DNA of 64,000 bases from positions 124,001-188,000 of the forward strand of contig NZ_JBFRGR010000005.1 in NCBI RefSeq assembly GCF_052115445.1, in the 5' to 3' direction. Below the pieces are notes generated by a model. It had not been told where the DNA came from and ran no database searches. It saw nothing but the letters and a program-made list of their open reading frames with translations. Source of the stretch: Paenibacillus_E sp052115445. GTDB lineage: Bacteria > Bacillota > Bacilli > Paenibacillales > NBRC-103111. Within the stretch, counting starts at the first letter, position 1; the number at the start of each line of letters is the position of its first letter. The position numbers and the translations under genes were made by a program. This document shows positions 14,261 through 23,251 of this stretch, in pieces.

Positions 14261-16300
14261 ATGCACTTGAATTTGAAGCCCCGGAAGCGTCTTTCGAGTA
14301 AAAAGAGCTCAAGCCGTCTGGGAGCATCGATTTCACTAGTTTTATTTATGATCGGTTTACCGGTTCTGTCTGTGGTAGGTATGGAATTTCTCGAACGTGG
14401 AAATCTAGCTGAAACCATGCAGTGGATTACAGCTAATCAACCATTATTTATGTTAAATGTAGGGTTAACCTTTTGTCTGTTGTCCTTCGTTTACGCCCTC
14501 GTAGGTTCCTTGGCAATCTCTGGATCTATCACGACCTTAATACTCGGTCTGATGGCAATTATCTCGTATATGAAAGTGAAAATGATTGGGGAGCCGTTCT
14601 TCCCTTGGGATATATTGCTGAACAAAGAGAGTATGGATATTGCTTCGTTAGTTACCGGAAAAGCTGCATTAATTCGAATATGCGCTGTAGCGGCTGTGAT
14701 TCTCATCGTCCTTGCACTTAGATGGGTGATCCCTCGTGTTACACTACCTGTTATCGCTCGAATCGGTTTAGGGCTTTTTTCGCTCTATGCCTTGTATGCA
14801 TTTGGGATCAAAACACCGTTAGCTGGCAAAATTTTAGACAACGCAGGTGTTAATGAAATTGTGTGGGATCAACAGCAAAACTATGCCAACAATGGTCTTA
14901 CACTAGCATTCACACTGAATGTGAAAAACTCGATTGTTCAAAAGCCTGAAACATATAGTGAGCAAGCAATGGCTGCTGCAGCGGCCAATATTCAAAAGGC
15001 TGCGGCTACCGCCAATATTCAAGCGACTGCTATGCAGCAGGATTCAGGCGTCCGTAAAGCGAAAGCTACCCTTGCTGACGGGAAACAGCCGAATGTCATT
15101 TTCGTAATGAGCGAAGCATTCTGGGATCCTACCCTACTAGAGAATGTAACGTTCAGCGAAGATCCGCTTCCGACCATCCACCGTTTGCAGAAGGAGTCAA
15201 GTACCGGATATTTGCTTTCTCCACAGTATGGCGGCGGTACGAGCAACGTGGAATTTGAAGTACTGACGGGGAACTCCATGAGCTTCTTACCTGGCGGATC
15301 CATTCCGTATCAACAGTATATTTCGAAGCCAATTCCAAGTTTGGCCAGTTATTTTGCTGATAAAGGGTATAAGAGCATGGGGATTCACTCCTATGAAGGC
15401 TGGTTCTGGGATCGGAACAACGTCTATAAGCAACTTGGTTTTGAATCCTTTAAGAGTAGTGAGCACTTCGACAATCCGGAAACGAAAGGTTACTTTATCT
15501 CCGATGCCGAGGTCGCAAGGAACGTGATAAGTGAAGTAGATAAAACAGAAAATCCGATGTTTATCTATACCGTAACGATGCAAAATCATGGACCGTATGA
15601 TGATCCGCGCTATGGGGAAAATCAGTTCAAGGCAACAGGCAATCTTTCAGCGCAAGCCAAAAGCATTCTAGAAACGTATACGCAAGGTGCACATGATGCG
15701 GATCAAAGCTTGCAAATGATGATTGATCATTTCAAGGATTCGGATGAACCGACGATGATCGTTTTCTATGGTGATCATTTGCCGATGCTTGGCATGGATT
15801 ATCAGGTGTATAAAGAAGCAGGCTTTATCTCAACAAGTGATGCTAACAAATGGTCGTTGGAAGAAATCAAAAAAATGCACAGCATCCCACTTGTGACGTG
15901 GTCCAACTTCGATATGCCGAAGCAAGACATTCCGCTGCTGAGTGATTCTTTCTTAGGAGCTCACGTTCTTGATATGCTTCATATGGAAAAGCCAGCGAAT
16001 TTTGCTTTGAATGCCGAGTTGGCACGACAAGTACCAGGGCTTCTTAGCAATTTGATTGTTGATCAAGATGGGCAGTTGCATGCAACTGCACCGGAATCCG
16101 CGGCACCGCTCATCGCCGATTATCGGAACGTACAGTATGACTTGATGTTCGGTAAACAGTACCTGGCCACCTATGTGGATCATGATTATTTGACCAAAGG
16201 TACGCAAACGAGCTACAATGCTGAGTTTGGTGTCCCTGGCGCTGCTCCTCAGTCTGAAGCTCAAGGCAGCCAGGACGCAAAACCGGCAAGTGCACAGTAG
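14261..16300 (+). CDS. ltaS: lipoteichoic acid synthase family protein (LtaS-type sulfatase)
   Basis: A 679-residue membrane enzyme. Five predicted membrane spans fill residues ~25-185, followed by an extracellular sulfatase-fold domain (~275-600). The metal and catalytic residues are visible: Glu285 in VMSEAF, the nucleophile Thr327 in GGGTSNVEFE, and Asp505-His506 in FYGDHLP. By homology it transfers glycerol phosphate from phosphatidylglycerol to the growing lipoteichoic acid chain. A variable Gln/Ala-rich tail ends the protein. The ribosome site is a weak GAGGAGAGTG. A strong terminator follows. Paralogues in Bacillus differ in being primases or stress forms, and I cannot tell which this is. 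Confidence 0.9.
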   Translation: MHLNLKPRKRLSSKKSSSRLGASISLVLFMIGLPVLSVVGMEFLERGNLAETMQWITANQPLFMLNVGLTFCLLSFVYALVGSLAISGSITTLILGLMAIISYMKVKMIGEPFFPWDILLNKESMDIASLVTGKAALIRICAVAAVILIVLALRWVIPRVTLPVIARIGLGLFSLYALYAFGIKTPLAGKILDNAGVNEIVWDQQQNYANNGLTLAFTLNVKNSIVQKPETYSEQAMAAAAANIQKAAATANIQATAMQQDSGVRKAKATLADGKQPNVIFVMSEAFWDPTLLENVTFSEDPLPTIHRLQKESSTGYLLSPQYGGGTSNVEFEVLTGNSMSFLPGGSIPYQQYISKPIPSLASYFADKGYKSMGIHSYEGWFWDRNNVYKQLGFESFKSSEHFDNPETKGYFISDAEVARNVISEVDKTENPMFIYTVTMQNHGPYDDPRYGENQFKATGNLSAQAKSILETYTQGAHDADQSLQMMIDHFKDSDEPTMIVFYGDHLPMLGMDYQVYKEAGFISTSDANKWSLEEIKKMHSIPLVTWSNFDMPKQDIPLLSDSFLGAHVLDMLHMEKPANFALNAELARQVPGLLSNLIVDQDGQLHATAPESAAPLIADYRNVQYDLMFGKQYLATYVDHDYLTKGTQTSYNAEFGVPGAAPQSEAQGSQDAKPASAQ

Positions 16301-16317
16301 TACAAATTGGATAAAGG

Positions 16318-16358
16318 GCCGTCTCTCAAGTGTAACTTGGGAGGCGGCTTTTGCTTTT
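16318..16358 (+). terminator. terminator of the lipoteichoic acid synthase gene
   Basis: GCCGTCTCTCAAGT pairs with ACTTGGGAGGCGGC around a short loop, followed by CTTTTGCTTTT. It begins 18 bases after the stop codon. Confidence 0.85.
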
Positions 16359-16403
16359 AACCCGAGAAAACCCAACCCCAATATTAAAGATGGCCCCCCG
16401 CAG

Positions 16404-16460
16404 GACTTGGCGCTCCCACCGCCTGACTTGGCGCTCCCACCGCCTGACTTGGCGCTCCCT
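16404..16460. repeat. 21-bp tandem repeat, 2.7 copies
   Basis: The unit GACTTGGCGCTCCCACCGCCT repeats at 16404, 16425 and 16446, the last copy being partial. The first two copies are identical. The 21-bp period keeps a reading frame open (a PPDLALP-type heptad), but there is no start signal or gene context, so I regard it as non-coding. It sits directly before inverted-repeat array B. Confidence 0.8.
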
Positions 16461-16466
16461 CAGCAC

Positions 16467-16651
16467 TAACTGGAAAACCTCCATCTATTTTTGCGGAAAA
16501 GACCAGAAATAACAAAATAGATGGAAAACGTACAGTTAATATTCTCGATATCAACCGTTTCAGCGAGATCTAGCCAAATTAGCTGTAGGAAATCCAGTTA
16601 GTCTATCGAAAGTGAGAAAACTGGTTGAAATAGCTGGAGTTTTTACAGTTA
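16467..16651. repeat. four-unit inverted-repeat array, copy B
   Basis: Units of 8+5+8 bp start at 16467, 16518, 16580 and 16631, with spacings of 51, 62 and 51 bp. Left/right arms are TAACTGGA/TCCATCTA, TAGATGGA/TACAGTTA, TAGCTGTA/TCCAGTTA and TAGCTGGA/TACAGTTA. Each unit combines two different half-site variants, so pairing within a unit is imperfect. It lies between two plus-strand genes, well past the ltaS terminator. Confidence 0.92.
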
Positions 16652-16916
16652 AACATTAAATTTCTTTTAAACATGCTCGCTTCAACATTCCGCCACTCCA
16701 CCAACAGCAATCTCTATCACCTTCGTCCGCCAACCACCGTAAACAAGCTAATCTTGCTCTAAGAATATTTCTTCATCGTATACGCCTACCCATGCAAGAA
16801 ATAACTGTTGCCAGAGGCAGGGGTATTTTGGTAATATGAGATTCCGTCTCTACGCGGCGACTGCACGTTAAACGAAAAGTCAAACGGATCTTGAATGACA
16901 AAACAGGAGGTGTTTT
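16652..16916. other. intergenic stretch upstream of the ABC exporter
   Basis: A G-poor, C- and A-rich tract (about 16680-16745) follows array B. The remaining ~170 bases hold the promoter region of the exporter operon and a CAGGAGGTG ribosome site just before 16917. I see no gene here. Confidence 0.4.
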
Positions 16917-17693
16917 ATGCTTTTCGCGGTTTTGGCGCGCAAGGCGTACGCAAGGAACTTGCAGTATCGTGGCTCGCATCTGCTGCATAATGCAGTCAGT
17001 GCGGTGTTCGGCTTTATTTATGCCAGCATCTGGACCAGCTTAGGCAGTGATGCATCGCTAGGCGAATACGGTGCCAAAGGCATCGTAAGTTACATTGCTT
17101 TTAACCAGGCCATTCTGTGGATTACACAGTTTACGACGAATGGACTCGGGCTGGAGCAATCGGTCAGGACGGGGCAAATAGCGGTCGATCTGATGCGGCC
17201 GGTGCACTTATTTTACCAGGCGATGAGCCGTGAATGGGGCCAAGTGTGGTATCAATTTTTATATAAAAGCATTCCGATTTATGTCCTCTACGTCTTCATC
17301 TTCTCCTTACAGCTTCCACAAATCGCCTCGGTGTATGGATGGACAGCACTCTCACTCGTCACGGCTTCTTATATTTCCATCTGTTTGAATTACTTAATTG
17401 GCGTAGCCGCCCTATGGACGACGGAATCCCGTTGGTTTTACTGGGTCAACTATTCGTTCGCTATGCTGTTATCTGGCTTTTTTATTCCTGTGGAATGGTT
17501 GCCAGGCTGGCTTCGGACTATCAGCTTGTACACGCCATATCCCTATTTACTCTATTACCCAACTCGAATCTACCTTGGACTTGAACATGGCACTGTGGTG
17601 CTGGGCGCAATTCTTTGGGGCATCGGGTTTACTTGTGTCTGCTTGGCCGTTACTGCGGTGGTTCGCAAGAAACTGGAGGTGCAGGGCGGATGA
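16917..17693 (+). CDS. ABC-2 family exporter permease, first subunit
   Basis: A 258-residue membrane protein with about six predicted spans. Its order beside a second permease and an ATPase with an N-terminal extension matches the COG4587-COG3694-COG4586 exporter family of Firmicutes. GFFIPVEWLPGWLRTI is the characteristic loop stretch of this family, and the YPTRIYLG stretch follows. The exported substrate is unknown. The ribosome site CAGGAGGTG is strong. The stop codon overlaps the next start as ATGA, so translation is coupled. Confidence 0.85.
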   Translation: MLFAVLARKAYARNLQYRGSHLLHNAVSAVFGFIYASIWTSLGSDASLGEYGAKGIVSYIAFNQAILWITQFTTNGLGLEQSVRTGQIAVDLMRPVHLFYQAMSREWGQVWYQFLYKSIPIYVLYVFIFSLQLPQIASVYGWTALSLVTASYISICLNYLIGVAALWTTESRWFYWVNYSFAMLLSGFFIPVEWLPGWLRTISLYTPYPYLLYYPTRIYLGLEHGTVVLGAILWGIGFTCVCLAVTAVVRKKLEVQGG

Positions 17694-18481
17694 TCTCGAT
17701 TCGGCTGTTTATGCTGCTCATTCGGGCAAGTTTCCGAAGTCGCATGCAGTATAAGTTTAATTTTGTGTTCTCGACTCTCATGTCTTCGTTCATTCAAATC
17801 TCTGAATTCCTGATGGTGGCGCTGGTGATGATGAAGTTTGGCCATATACATGGCTGGACGCTGTATGAAGTGAGTTACTTGTACGGGGTGATGATGATTT
17901 CCAAAGCGATTTATCGCACACTCGCCTCCGATGTGCACCATCTGGAGAAATATCTCGTGTCCGGCGACCTGGATGCGATTCTGATTCGTCCTGTCCCTGT
18001 GCTGCTTGCTTTAATGACCCAAAATTCAAGGATTCTCATTGCCGAAATCGGCCAAGGATTGATCCTGTTGATTATTTCCATGAAAGCGNTTATCGGAAGC
18101 GGGCAAATTGGCTGGGTTGCTATACCTTTAACGGGGTTTATCATCCTCACAGGTGCTGTGATTTTATTCGCAATTGGGCTGGCGACGGCGGCGGCAGGCT
18201 TCTGGCTAACACGTATTGAGTCTTTGCAAAATATGACCGAGGACGCCTCCCAAACAGCGGCCCGCTATCCGCTTAGCATCTATCCTAAATGGCTGCAAGG
18301 CGCGCTGTTAGTTCTTGTTCCAGTCGGTTTCGTCAATTATATTCCTGCTCTCTATGTACTGAGGAATGAAGGTGGCGTGGGCATGTTGGTAGGCACAGTA
18401 ATGGTCTCTGTAGCTGTGTTGTGGCTAGCCATGCGATTCTGGAAGCTAGGACTATCTCGCTATCAAAGTACAGGTAGTTAA
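17690..18481 (+). CDS. ABC-2 family exporter permease, second subunit
   Basis: A 263-residue membrane protein with about six spans, the partner of the upstream permease. I chose the ATG at 17690, which overlaps the previous stop and has GGAGGT about 10 bases upstream inside the preceding gene. Earlier in-frame starts lack a ribosome site. The segment SGDLDAILIRPVPVLL is typical of this family's cytoplasmic coupling loop. One ambiguous base at 18089 leaves a residue undefined. The two permeases presumably form a heterodimer driven by the ATPase that follows. Confidence 0.85.
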   Translation: MISIRLFMLLIRASFRSRMQYKFNFVFSTLMSSFIQISEFLMVALVMMKFGHIHGWTLYEVSYLYGVMMISKAIYRTLASDVHHLEKYLVSGDLDAILIRPVPVLLALMTQNSRILIAEIGQGLILLIISMKAXIGSGQIGWVAIPLTGFIILTGAVILFAIGLATAAAGFWLTRIESLQNMTEDASQTAARYPLSIYPKWLQGALLVLVPVGFVNYIPALYVLRNEGGVGMLVGTVMVSVAVLWLAMRFWKLGLSRYQSTGS

Positions 18482-18513
18482 TCACATTAACGAAAAGGGA
18501 GGGTATGATCCTT

Positions 18514-19485
18514 ATGATAACGGTTAGGCATTTACGCAAAACCTTTCAATCCCCAGTCATCCAAGAGGGGAAGTTCTCGGGAATCCGAACCCTATTTTCT
18601 AGGGCGTACAAAGAGAAAGAAGCCGTGCGCGATGTGAGCTTCGAAATTGAAACCGGCGAGTTCGTCGGGTATATTGGTCCTAATGGGGCAGGGAAGTCGA
18701 CGACGATCAAAATGCTCACAGGCATCCTGCATCCCACCTCTGGTGAGGTTTTGATTCATGGCAGCTCTCCACAAAAACAACGGAAGCAAGTCGTTAGACA
18801 GCTTGGTGTTGTATTCGGTCAGCGGAGCCAGCTGTGGTGGGATCTCCCAGTGAAGGATTCTTACGAAATCCTCCTCGCGATGTATCGCGTAGAAGCGGCA
18901 GATGCCTACCTTCGATTAGGTGAATTGACGGAGCTGCTCGATTTAAAAGAAATTCTAGATACGCCCGTTCGTAAACTCTCCCTCGGTCAGCGAATGCGAG
19001 CCGATTTGGCAGCTTCGATGCTGCATGATCCGGATATTTTGTTCTTGGATGAGCCAACGATCGGCCTAGATGTGGTAGCCAAAAGGAATATCCGCGGTTT
19101 CCTACAGACGCTAAATCGGGATTTCGGAAAAACCATCTTGCTAACGACCCATGACATGGATGATATCGAGCAGCTTTGCCCAAGAGTTATCGTCATTAAT
19201 CACGGGCAAATTGGCTATGATGGTTCCATAGACGAGCTGAGAGATCGCATTGGACTTCCGACGATGATGAAGGTGTCTTATCGGGGGGAGATTCAAGTTC
19301 CGGATAGCTGGGAGCTGCCGTTTCGTGTGATCGCACAAGAATCGAACAGGCTGACGATTGCTTGCAACCGACAAGAACTGAAGGCGATGGACGTCCTGCG
19401 GATTGTGAGCAGTTGGGGCGATATGGATGATGTACATATGGAAGAACCGGAATTTGAAGAAGTCATTCAGAACGTGTATCTTTAA
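18514..19485 (+). CDS. ABC exporter ATP-binding subunit (COG4586 type)
   Basis: A 323-residue ATPase. The Walker A is GPNGAGKST, the signature LSLGQRMRADLAA and the Walker B ILFLDEPTIGLD, followed by the switch His in LLTTHD. An N-terminal extension of ~45 residues (FSGIRTLFSRAYKEKEAV) before the core is characteristic of this family. The ATG at 18514 is preferred because AAAAGGGAGGG sits about 10 bases upstream; an ATG at 18505 would be too close. It powers the two upstream permeases. The C-terminal ~80 residues have no assigned role. Confidence 0.9.
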   Translation: MITVRHLRKTFQSPVIQEGKFSGIRTLFSRAYKEKEAVRDVSFEIETGEFVGYIGPNGAGKSTTIKMLTGILHPTSGEVLIHGSSPQKQRKQVVRQLGVVFGQRSQLWWDLPVKDSYEILLAMYRVEAADAYLRLGELTELLDLKEILDTPVRKLSLGQRMRADLAASMLHDPDILFLDEPTIGLDVVAKRNIRGFLQTLNRDFGKTILLTTHDMDDIEQLCPRVIVINHGQIGYDGSIDELRDRIGLPTMMKVSYRGEIQVPDSWELPFRVIAQESNRLTIACNRQELKAMDVLRIVSSWGDMDDVHMEEPEFEEVIQNVYL

Positions 19486-19518
19486 AAGAAAGAAATCACT
19501 TGGGAGTGGACTGAAACC

Positions 19519-21840
19519 ATGGCGATAGGGAATGAAGAACGAGAGAAGGAAGCGCAGCGCGTCTCTGTGGTGCGATCCAATATTCAGCGGCGTATTATAG
19601 AGCTGCGCCAAACGGTAGATGACCGCAGATCAGAAGCGACGGCTATTGGCCGTAGCTTCTGGGACGATATTTCCGTCAATGCAGACAATGACGATGATTT
19701 GATTGAAACGGCTGCGAGTATGGCTCAGCAGGAGCATGTGCTGCAGGGGCAGGAGCGCAGCTACCGACTAGCACAGGATGCACTTCGTAAACTGGAGCGT
19801 GTCGTCGATGCACCCTATTTCAGCCGAATTGATTTTCAAGAGAAGGGCGAGCAGGAGCGGGAGAAAATCTATATCGGTTTGACGTCATTCATCGATAGTC
19901 AAACAGATGAAATTCTCATCTATGACTGGCGCGCGCCGATCGCCAGCTTGTTCTATGACTATCCGCCGGGCCCGGCGACCTACCGCACGCCAGAAATGGA
20001 CGTTAGCGGCGAGCTGTGGCTCAAGCGCCAATACATCATCAAGGCTGGCGAGCTGCAGGATGTGTTCGATACCGGCATCTCGATCGGTGATGAGATGCTG
20101 CAGAAGATGCTCAGCCGCAGCGCAGATGAGAAGATGAGCTCCATCGTGACGACGATTCAGCGTGAGCAGAATCAGATCATCCGCGATGATCATCACAAGG
20201 TGCTGGTCGTCCAAGGTGCGGCGGGCAGCGGTAAAACGTCCGTTGCGCTGCAGCGCATCGCGTACCTGCTTTATAAGTACCGGACGACACTTAGTGCCGA
20301 TAATATGATCCTCTTTTCGCCGAACTCACTGTTCAGCGATTACGTATCTCGCGTCCTGCCAGAGCTGGGGGAAGCGACCATGCAGCAAACGACCTTCCAA
20401 GATTATTTAACACATAAATTAACGGATACCGGACTGAAGCTGGAGGATCCGTATGATCAGCTCGAATTTATTTTGACAGGCACCGAACAGGATCCTTTGT
20501 ATGCTGCACGGTTGCAGAGCATTACCTACAAGACTTCCGAGGCTTTTCTAAGTGTGATTGAAGCTTATGGGGATAAATTGAAAGAGGGCGGGATCCGATT
20601 CGTTGACTTGGCTGTGGGTAAGAAAGTGCTGATCACCGCTGATGAGCTGAGCGAACGCTTCTACGGTAAGCCTTCGATTCTTGCCATCGGTGAGCGCATG
20701 GAGCAGCTGTCAGAATGGATATTAGAGAGGCTAGACGTGTTTCAAGCTGATGTGCAGAAACGGTTTTATCGTAAGCTTGTGCGTGAGCCGAAATATATGG
20801 GTTCTGAGCCTGAAATGAAGAAAATGAGCAGAGTTAAAGCGTACAAAGCGATCACGCCGCTCCGCGAAAAAGCACAGAAATTAACCTATGTCGACGTGCT
20901 CGGCATGTACAAAGCCTTGTTTACGGATCCGAGCCTTCAACAAGAACTAGTGAGGCTTGCCCATCAGCCCCTGCCTGAAGCATGGGCAACGATCAGTGAT
21001 TTCACGGTGGAGGCGCTCACGCAAGGTCACTTGCGTTATGAGGACGCGACCCCGCTCGTGTATCTCAAAGGACTAGTGGAGGGGCAGCTGCGCGTGGGCA
21101 CGATCCGCTACTGCCTCGTTGATGAAGCGCAGGACTATTCACCGTTTCACTATGCCTATTTGAAAAAGATGTTCCCACGCGCACGCTTTACGCTGCTCGG
21201 CGATTGGAATCAAGGGATCTTCACGCACGCGAACGCGAACGTGAGCGAGCTCGTCAGTGCTGGTGGAGGTTCAGACTCCACTCAGCATGAGCAAGCCTAC
21301 AGCTCGATTAGTGAGCTGATGGGGGAAGACGAGACGGAGACGATCCGTCTCGTCAAGAGTTACCGCTCAACACGCGAAATCACGGAGTTCGCGTGTCAGG
21401 TCTTGCCGGGCGGCGAACCGGTGGAACCGTTCAGCCGCAGCGGCGAAGAGCCGCGCTTGCTGCGCGCAGCAAGCGAGCAAGAACTGATCCGCCTCGTCGC
21501 AGAGGCGGCGGCACTGAGGCAGGGCGGCGGCGCAAGCTCCGTCGCAATCATTTGCAAGACCGAGCGCGAGACGGAGTCTGCGCACGGGCGCTTGAAGCCG
21601 CTGCTGCCGGAGCTCGCGCGGATTAGCAAAGACACGCTGCACTACGAAGCAGGCGTGATGATCCTGCCGGCGTACCTCGCCAAAGGGCTCGAGTTCGACG
21701 CGGTTATTCTCTACGACGCCGGGGCAGCTGTCTACGCGGAGGCGAAGGAACGCAAGCTGTTTTACACGGCTTGCACCCGGGCACTTCACTATTTAGATGT
21801 CTGTTATCTAGGTGAATTAACCCCTTTTCTTCCCGATTAA
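19519..21840 (+). CDS. helD: HelD-type RNA polymerase recycling helicase
   Basis: A 773-residue superfamily 1 ATPase. The N-terminal ~95 residues form the long coiled-coil arm that in HelD enters the secondary channel of RNA polymerase. Residues 233-240 are the Walker A GAAGSGKT. The Walker B is LVDEAQDYSPF, and SYRSTREITEF and KGLEFDAVILYDA are helicase motifs IV and V-like segments. HelD releases RNA polymerase from stalled or terminated complexes and can confer rifampicin tolerance in some species. The gene starts 33 bases after the exporter operon with GGGAG upstream. The 3' third is unusually GC rich compared with its neighbours. Confidence 0.92.
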   Translation: MAIGNEEREKEAQRVSVVRSNIQRRIIELRQTVDDRRSEATAIGRSFWDDISVNADNDDDLIETAASMAQQEHVLQGQERSYRLAQDALRKLERVVDAPYFSRIDFQEKGEQEREKIYIGLTSFIDSQTDEILIYDWRAPIASLFYDYPPGPATYRTPEMDVSGELWLKRQYIIKAGELQDVFDTGISIGDEMLQKMLSRSADEKMSSIVTTIQREQNQIIRDDHHKVLVVQGAAGSGKTSVALQRIAYLLYKYRTTLSADNMILFSPNSLFSDYVSRVLPELGEATMQQTTFQDYLTHKLTDTGLKLEDPYDQLEFILTGTEQDPLYAARLQSITYKTSEAFLSVIEAYGDKLKEGGIRFVDLAVGKKVLITADELSERFYGKPSILAIGERMEQLSEWILERLDVFQADVQKRFYRKLVREPKYMGSEPEMKKMSRVKAYKAITPLREKAQKLTYVDVLGMYKALFTDPSLQQELVRLAHQPLPEAWATISDFTVEALTQGHLRYEDATPLVYLKGLVEGQLRVGTIRYCLVDEAQDYSPFHYAYLKKMFPRARFTLLGDWNQGIFTHANANVSELVSAGGGSDSTQHEQAYSSISELMGEDETETIRLVKSYRSTREITEFACQVLPGGEPVEPFSRSGEEPRLLRAASEQELIRLVAEAAALRQGGGASSVAIICKTERETESAHGRLKPLLPELARISKDTLHYEAGVMILPAYLAKGLEFDAVILYDAGAAVYAEAKERKLFYTACTRALHYLDVCYLGELTPFLPD

Positions 21841-21855
21841 TAGACATCCGTCCAT

Positions 21856-21883
21856 ACCCATCCGCCCTGCCTAACATAGAATA
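21856..21883 (+). promoter_or_regulatory. possible sigma-K promoter of the YjcZ-like gene
   Basis: AC (21856-21857), a 17-bp spacer and CATAGAATA (21875-21883) fit the sigma-K pattern AC-N16/17-CATAnnnTA. It lies about 49 bases upstream of the small gene. The -35 element is short, so a chance match is possible. Confidence 0.4.
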
Positions 21884-21931
21884 TATGGAGCAACCAAGAT
21901 CAGGTATAGCAGGCGGAAGGGGGAACTAACC

Positions 21932-22015
21932 ATGTCAAACGTTGGACACTCCAGCACTGCAGTTGTACTGGTATTGTATATTTTGTTGGTTATTATATTG
22001 GCAACATTCTATTAA
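21932..22015 (+). CDS. YjcZ-like spore membrane peptide
   Basis: A 27-residue peptide. After a polar start (MSNVGHSSTA) comes a hydrophobic run VVLVLYILLVIILATFY that would span the membrane once. Tiny proteins of this plan form the YjcZ sporulation family, although the usual glycine-rich N-terminus is reduced here. GGCGGAAGGGGG lies just upstream as ribosome site. A terminator follows. The next genes are a germinant receptor, which agrees with a spore role. Confidence 0.65.
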   Translation: MSNVGHSSTAVVLVLYILLVIILATFY

Positions 22016-22030
22016 TATAATTGACCGCAT

Positions 22031-22064
22031 AAGCCGCCTTCCGACCCTTGGAAGGCGGCTTTGT
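22031..22064 (+). terminator. terminator after the YjcZ-like gene
   Basis: AAGCCGCCTTCC (22031-22042) pairs perfectly with GGAAGGCGGCTT (22050-22061) around a 7-base loop. The T tract is short (TTTGTTG), so termination may be moderate. Confidence 0.7.
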
Positions 22065-22153
22065 TGCGTCTTTACGCATAATTTTCCAGAAGCGGGAGAA
22101 CTTAACGATAGCCGTTATTGTATGTCCATCTCATATCAAAGTGGGAGAACCTT

Positions 22154-23251
22154 ATGCTTGCAAAGAACAAGATCACGTCACTTCAATTGTATATGATTGT
22201 GATTATTTCTATCGCGATTACGAATCATGTCTTGCTCATTCCCGTCCTGCTGCATTATGGAAAGCGAGATTCATGGGTGGGGGCTACACTTTCACTTGTT
22301 CCCATGCTTATTTGGACATGCCTGCTCTATTTCTTGGTAAGACGATCCAAGCAGGGTAACTTGATGGATTGGGTCCGAATGAGAACAGGGAAATGGATAA
22401 CGCATCTTGTTCAGTTGACGATTATTCTGATCTGTTTTTCACATACTGTTGTCACAATTAAAGACGTGACCATGTGGACACACATTTCTTATTTGCCAAG
22501 AACACCCATATTGATCATAGAATTAATGTTTGTTTTATTTTGTTTTTTTGCGGCAAGAGAAGGCATCAGGGTGATTGCGATTGCATCAGGAGTTCTCATA
22601 CCAGGAGTCGTTGTCCTGGGTTATTTTGTGATGGGCGCTAACTTCCAATATAAGGATTACACACTGCTCACACCACTTTTTACACATGGTTATGGTCCGA
22701 CTGTGATGTGTATGTTATTGAGCTGCAGCGCTTCCTTCGAAATATTGAGTGTTCTTATTATGCAGCACCATGTTCGGACCCGTATACGCTTGAGAGGCTT
22801 ACTGATTCTAACCACATGTGTTATTGGACTAACCATCGGTCCGCTAACTGGGGCCATTGCGATATTTGGTCCCTTCGAAGCAGCAGATCTAAGGTATCCC
22901 GCCTTTGAACAATGGCGAATGGTAACCATGGGGAAATATATTTCTCATCTTGACTTTCTATCCATATTTCAATGGATCTCAGGGGCTAGCATGCGTACAT
23001 CCATCATGATGTTTATTATGGTAGACATGCTGAGCATCACGAAGAAATCGACCAGAACGAAATATCTGGTGTGGATCAGCCTTGGTTTAATTGCAGCAAG
23101 CATGTACCCCCTATCAGACAATCAAATGGTGCATATTCTGCAAAATTATTACTATACCTTTATGTTTGTAGTCGGCTTATGCTTGTCCTTGTTTCTGCTT
23201 TTAGTCGCGATGCTGCCTATACGGCGAAAGGAGAAGTTGCCTAGTGGATGA
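22154..23251 (+). CDS. spore germination permease, GerAB/GerB type
   Basis: A 365-residue membrane protein with ten predicted spans of the endospore germination permease family, related to amino-acid transporters. As the B subunit of a germinant receptor it is thought to bind the germinant in the inner spore membrane. The ATG at 22154 is chosen because GTGGGAG lies 6 bases before it; a TTG at 22118 lacks support. The 3' end overlaps the gerA-type gene by 8 bases. Visible family features include TSLQLYMIVIISIAI at the start and the central GREG-like AAREGIRVIAIA. Confidence 0.88.
   Translation: MLAKNKITSLQLYMIVIISIAITNHVLLIPVLLHYGKRDSWVGATLSLVPMLIWTCLLYFLVRRSKQGNLMDWVRMRTGKWITHLVQLTIILICFSHTVVTIKDVTMWTHISYLPRTPILIIELMFVLFCFFAAREGIRVIAIASGVLIPGVVVLGYFVMGANFQYKDYTLLTPLFTHGYGPTVMCMLLSCSASFEILSVLIMQHHVRTRIRLRGLLILTTCVIGLTIGPLTGAIAIFGPFEAADLRYPAFEQWRMVTMGKYISHLDFLSIFQWISGASMRTSIMMFIMVDMLSITKKSTRTKYLVWISLGLIAASMYPLSDNQMVHILQNYYYTFMFVVGLCLSLFLLLVAMLPIRRKEKLPSG

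Noticed and set aside
16218..16469. An open frame containing a PPDLALP-type heptad repeat
   Set aside because: It starts inside the end of ltaS in another frame and crosses the ltaS terminator. The repeat is explained by a 21-bp non-coding tandem repeat.
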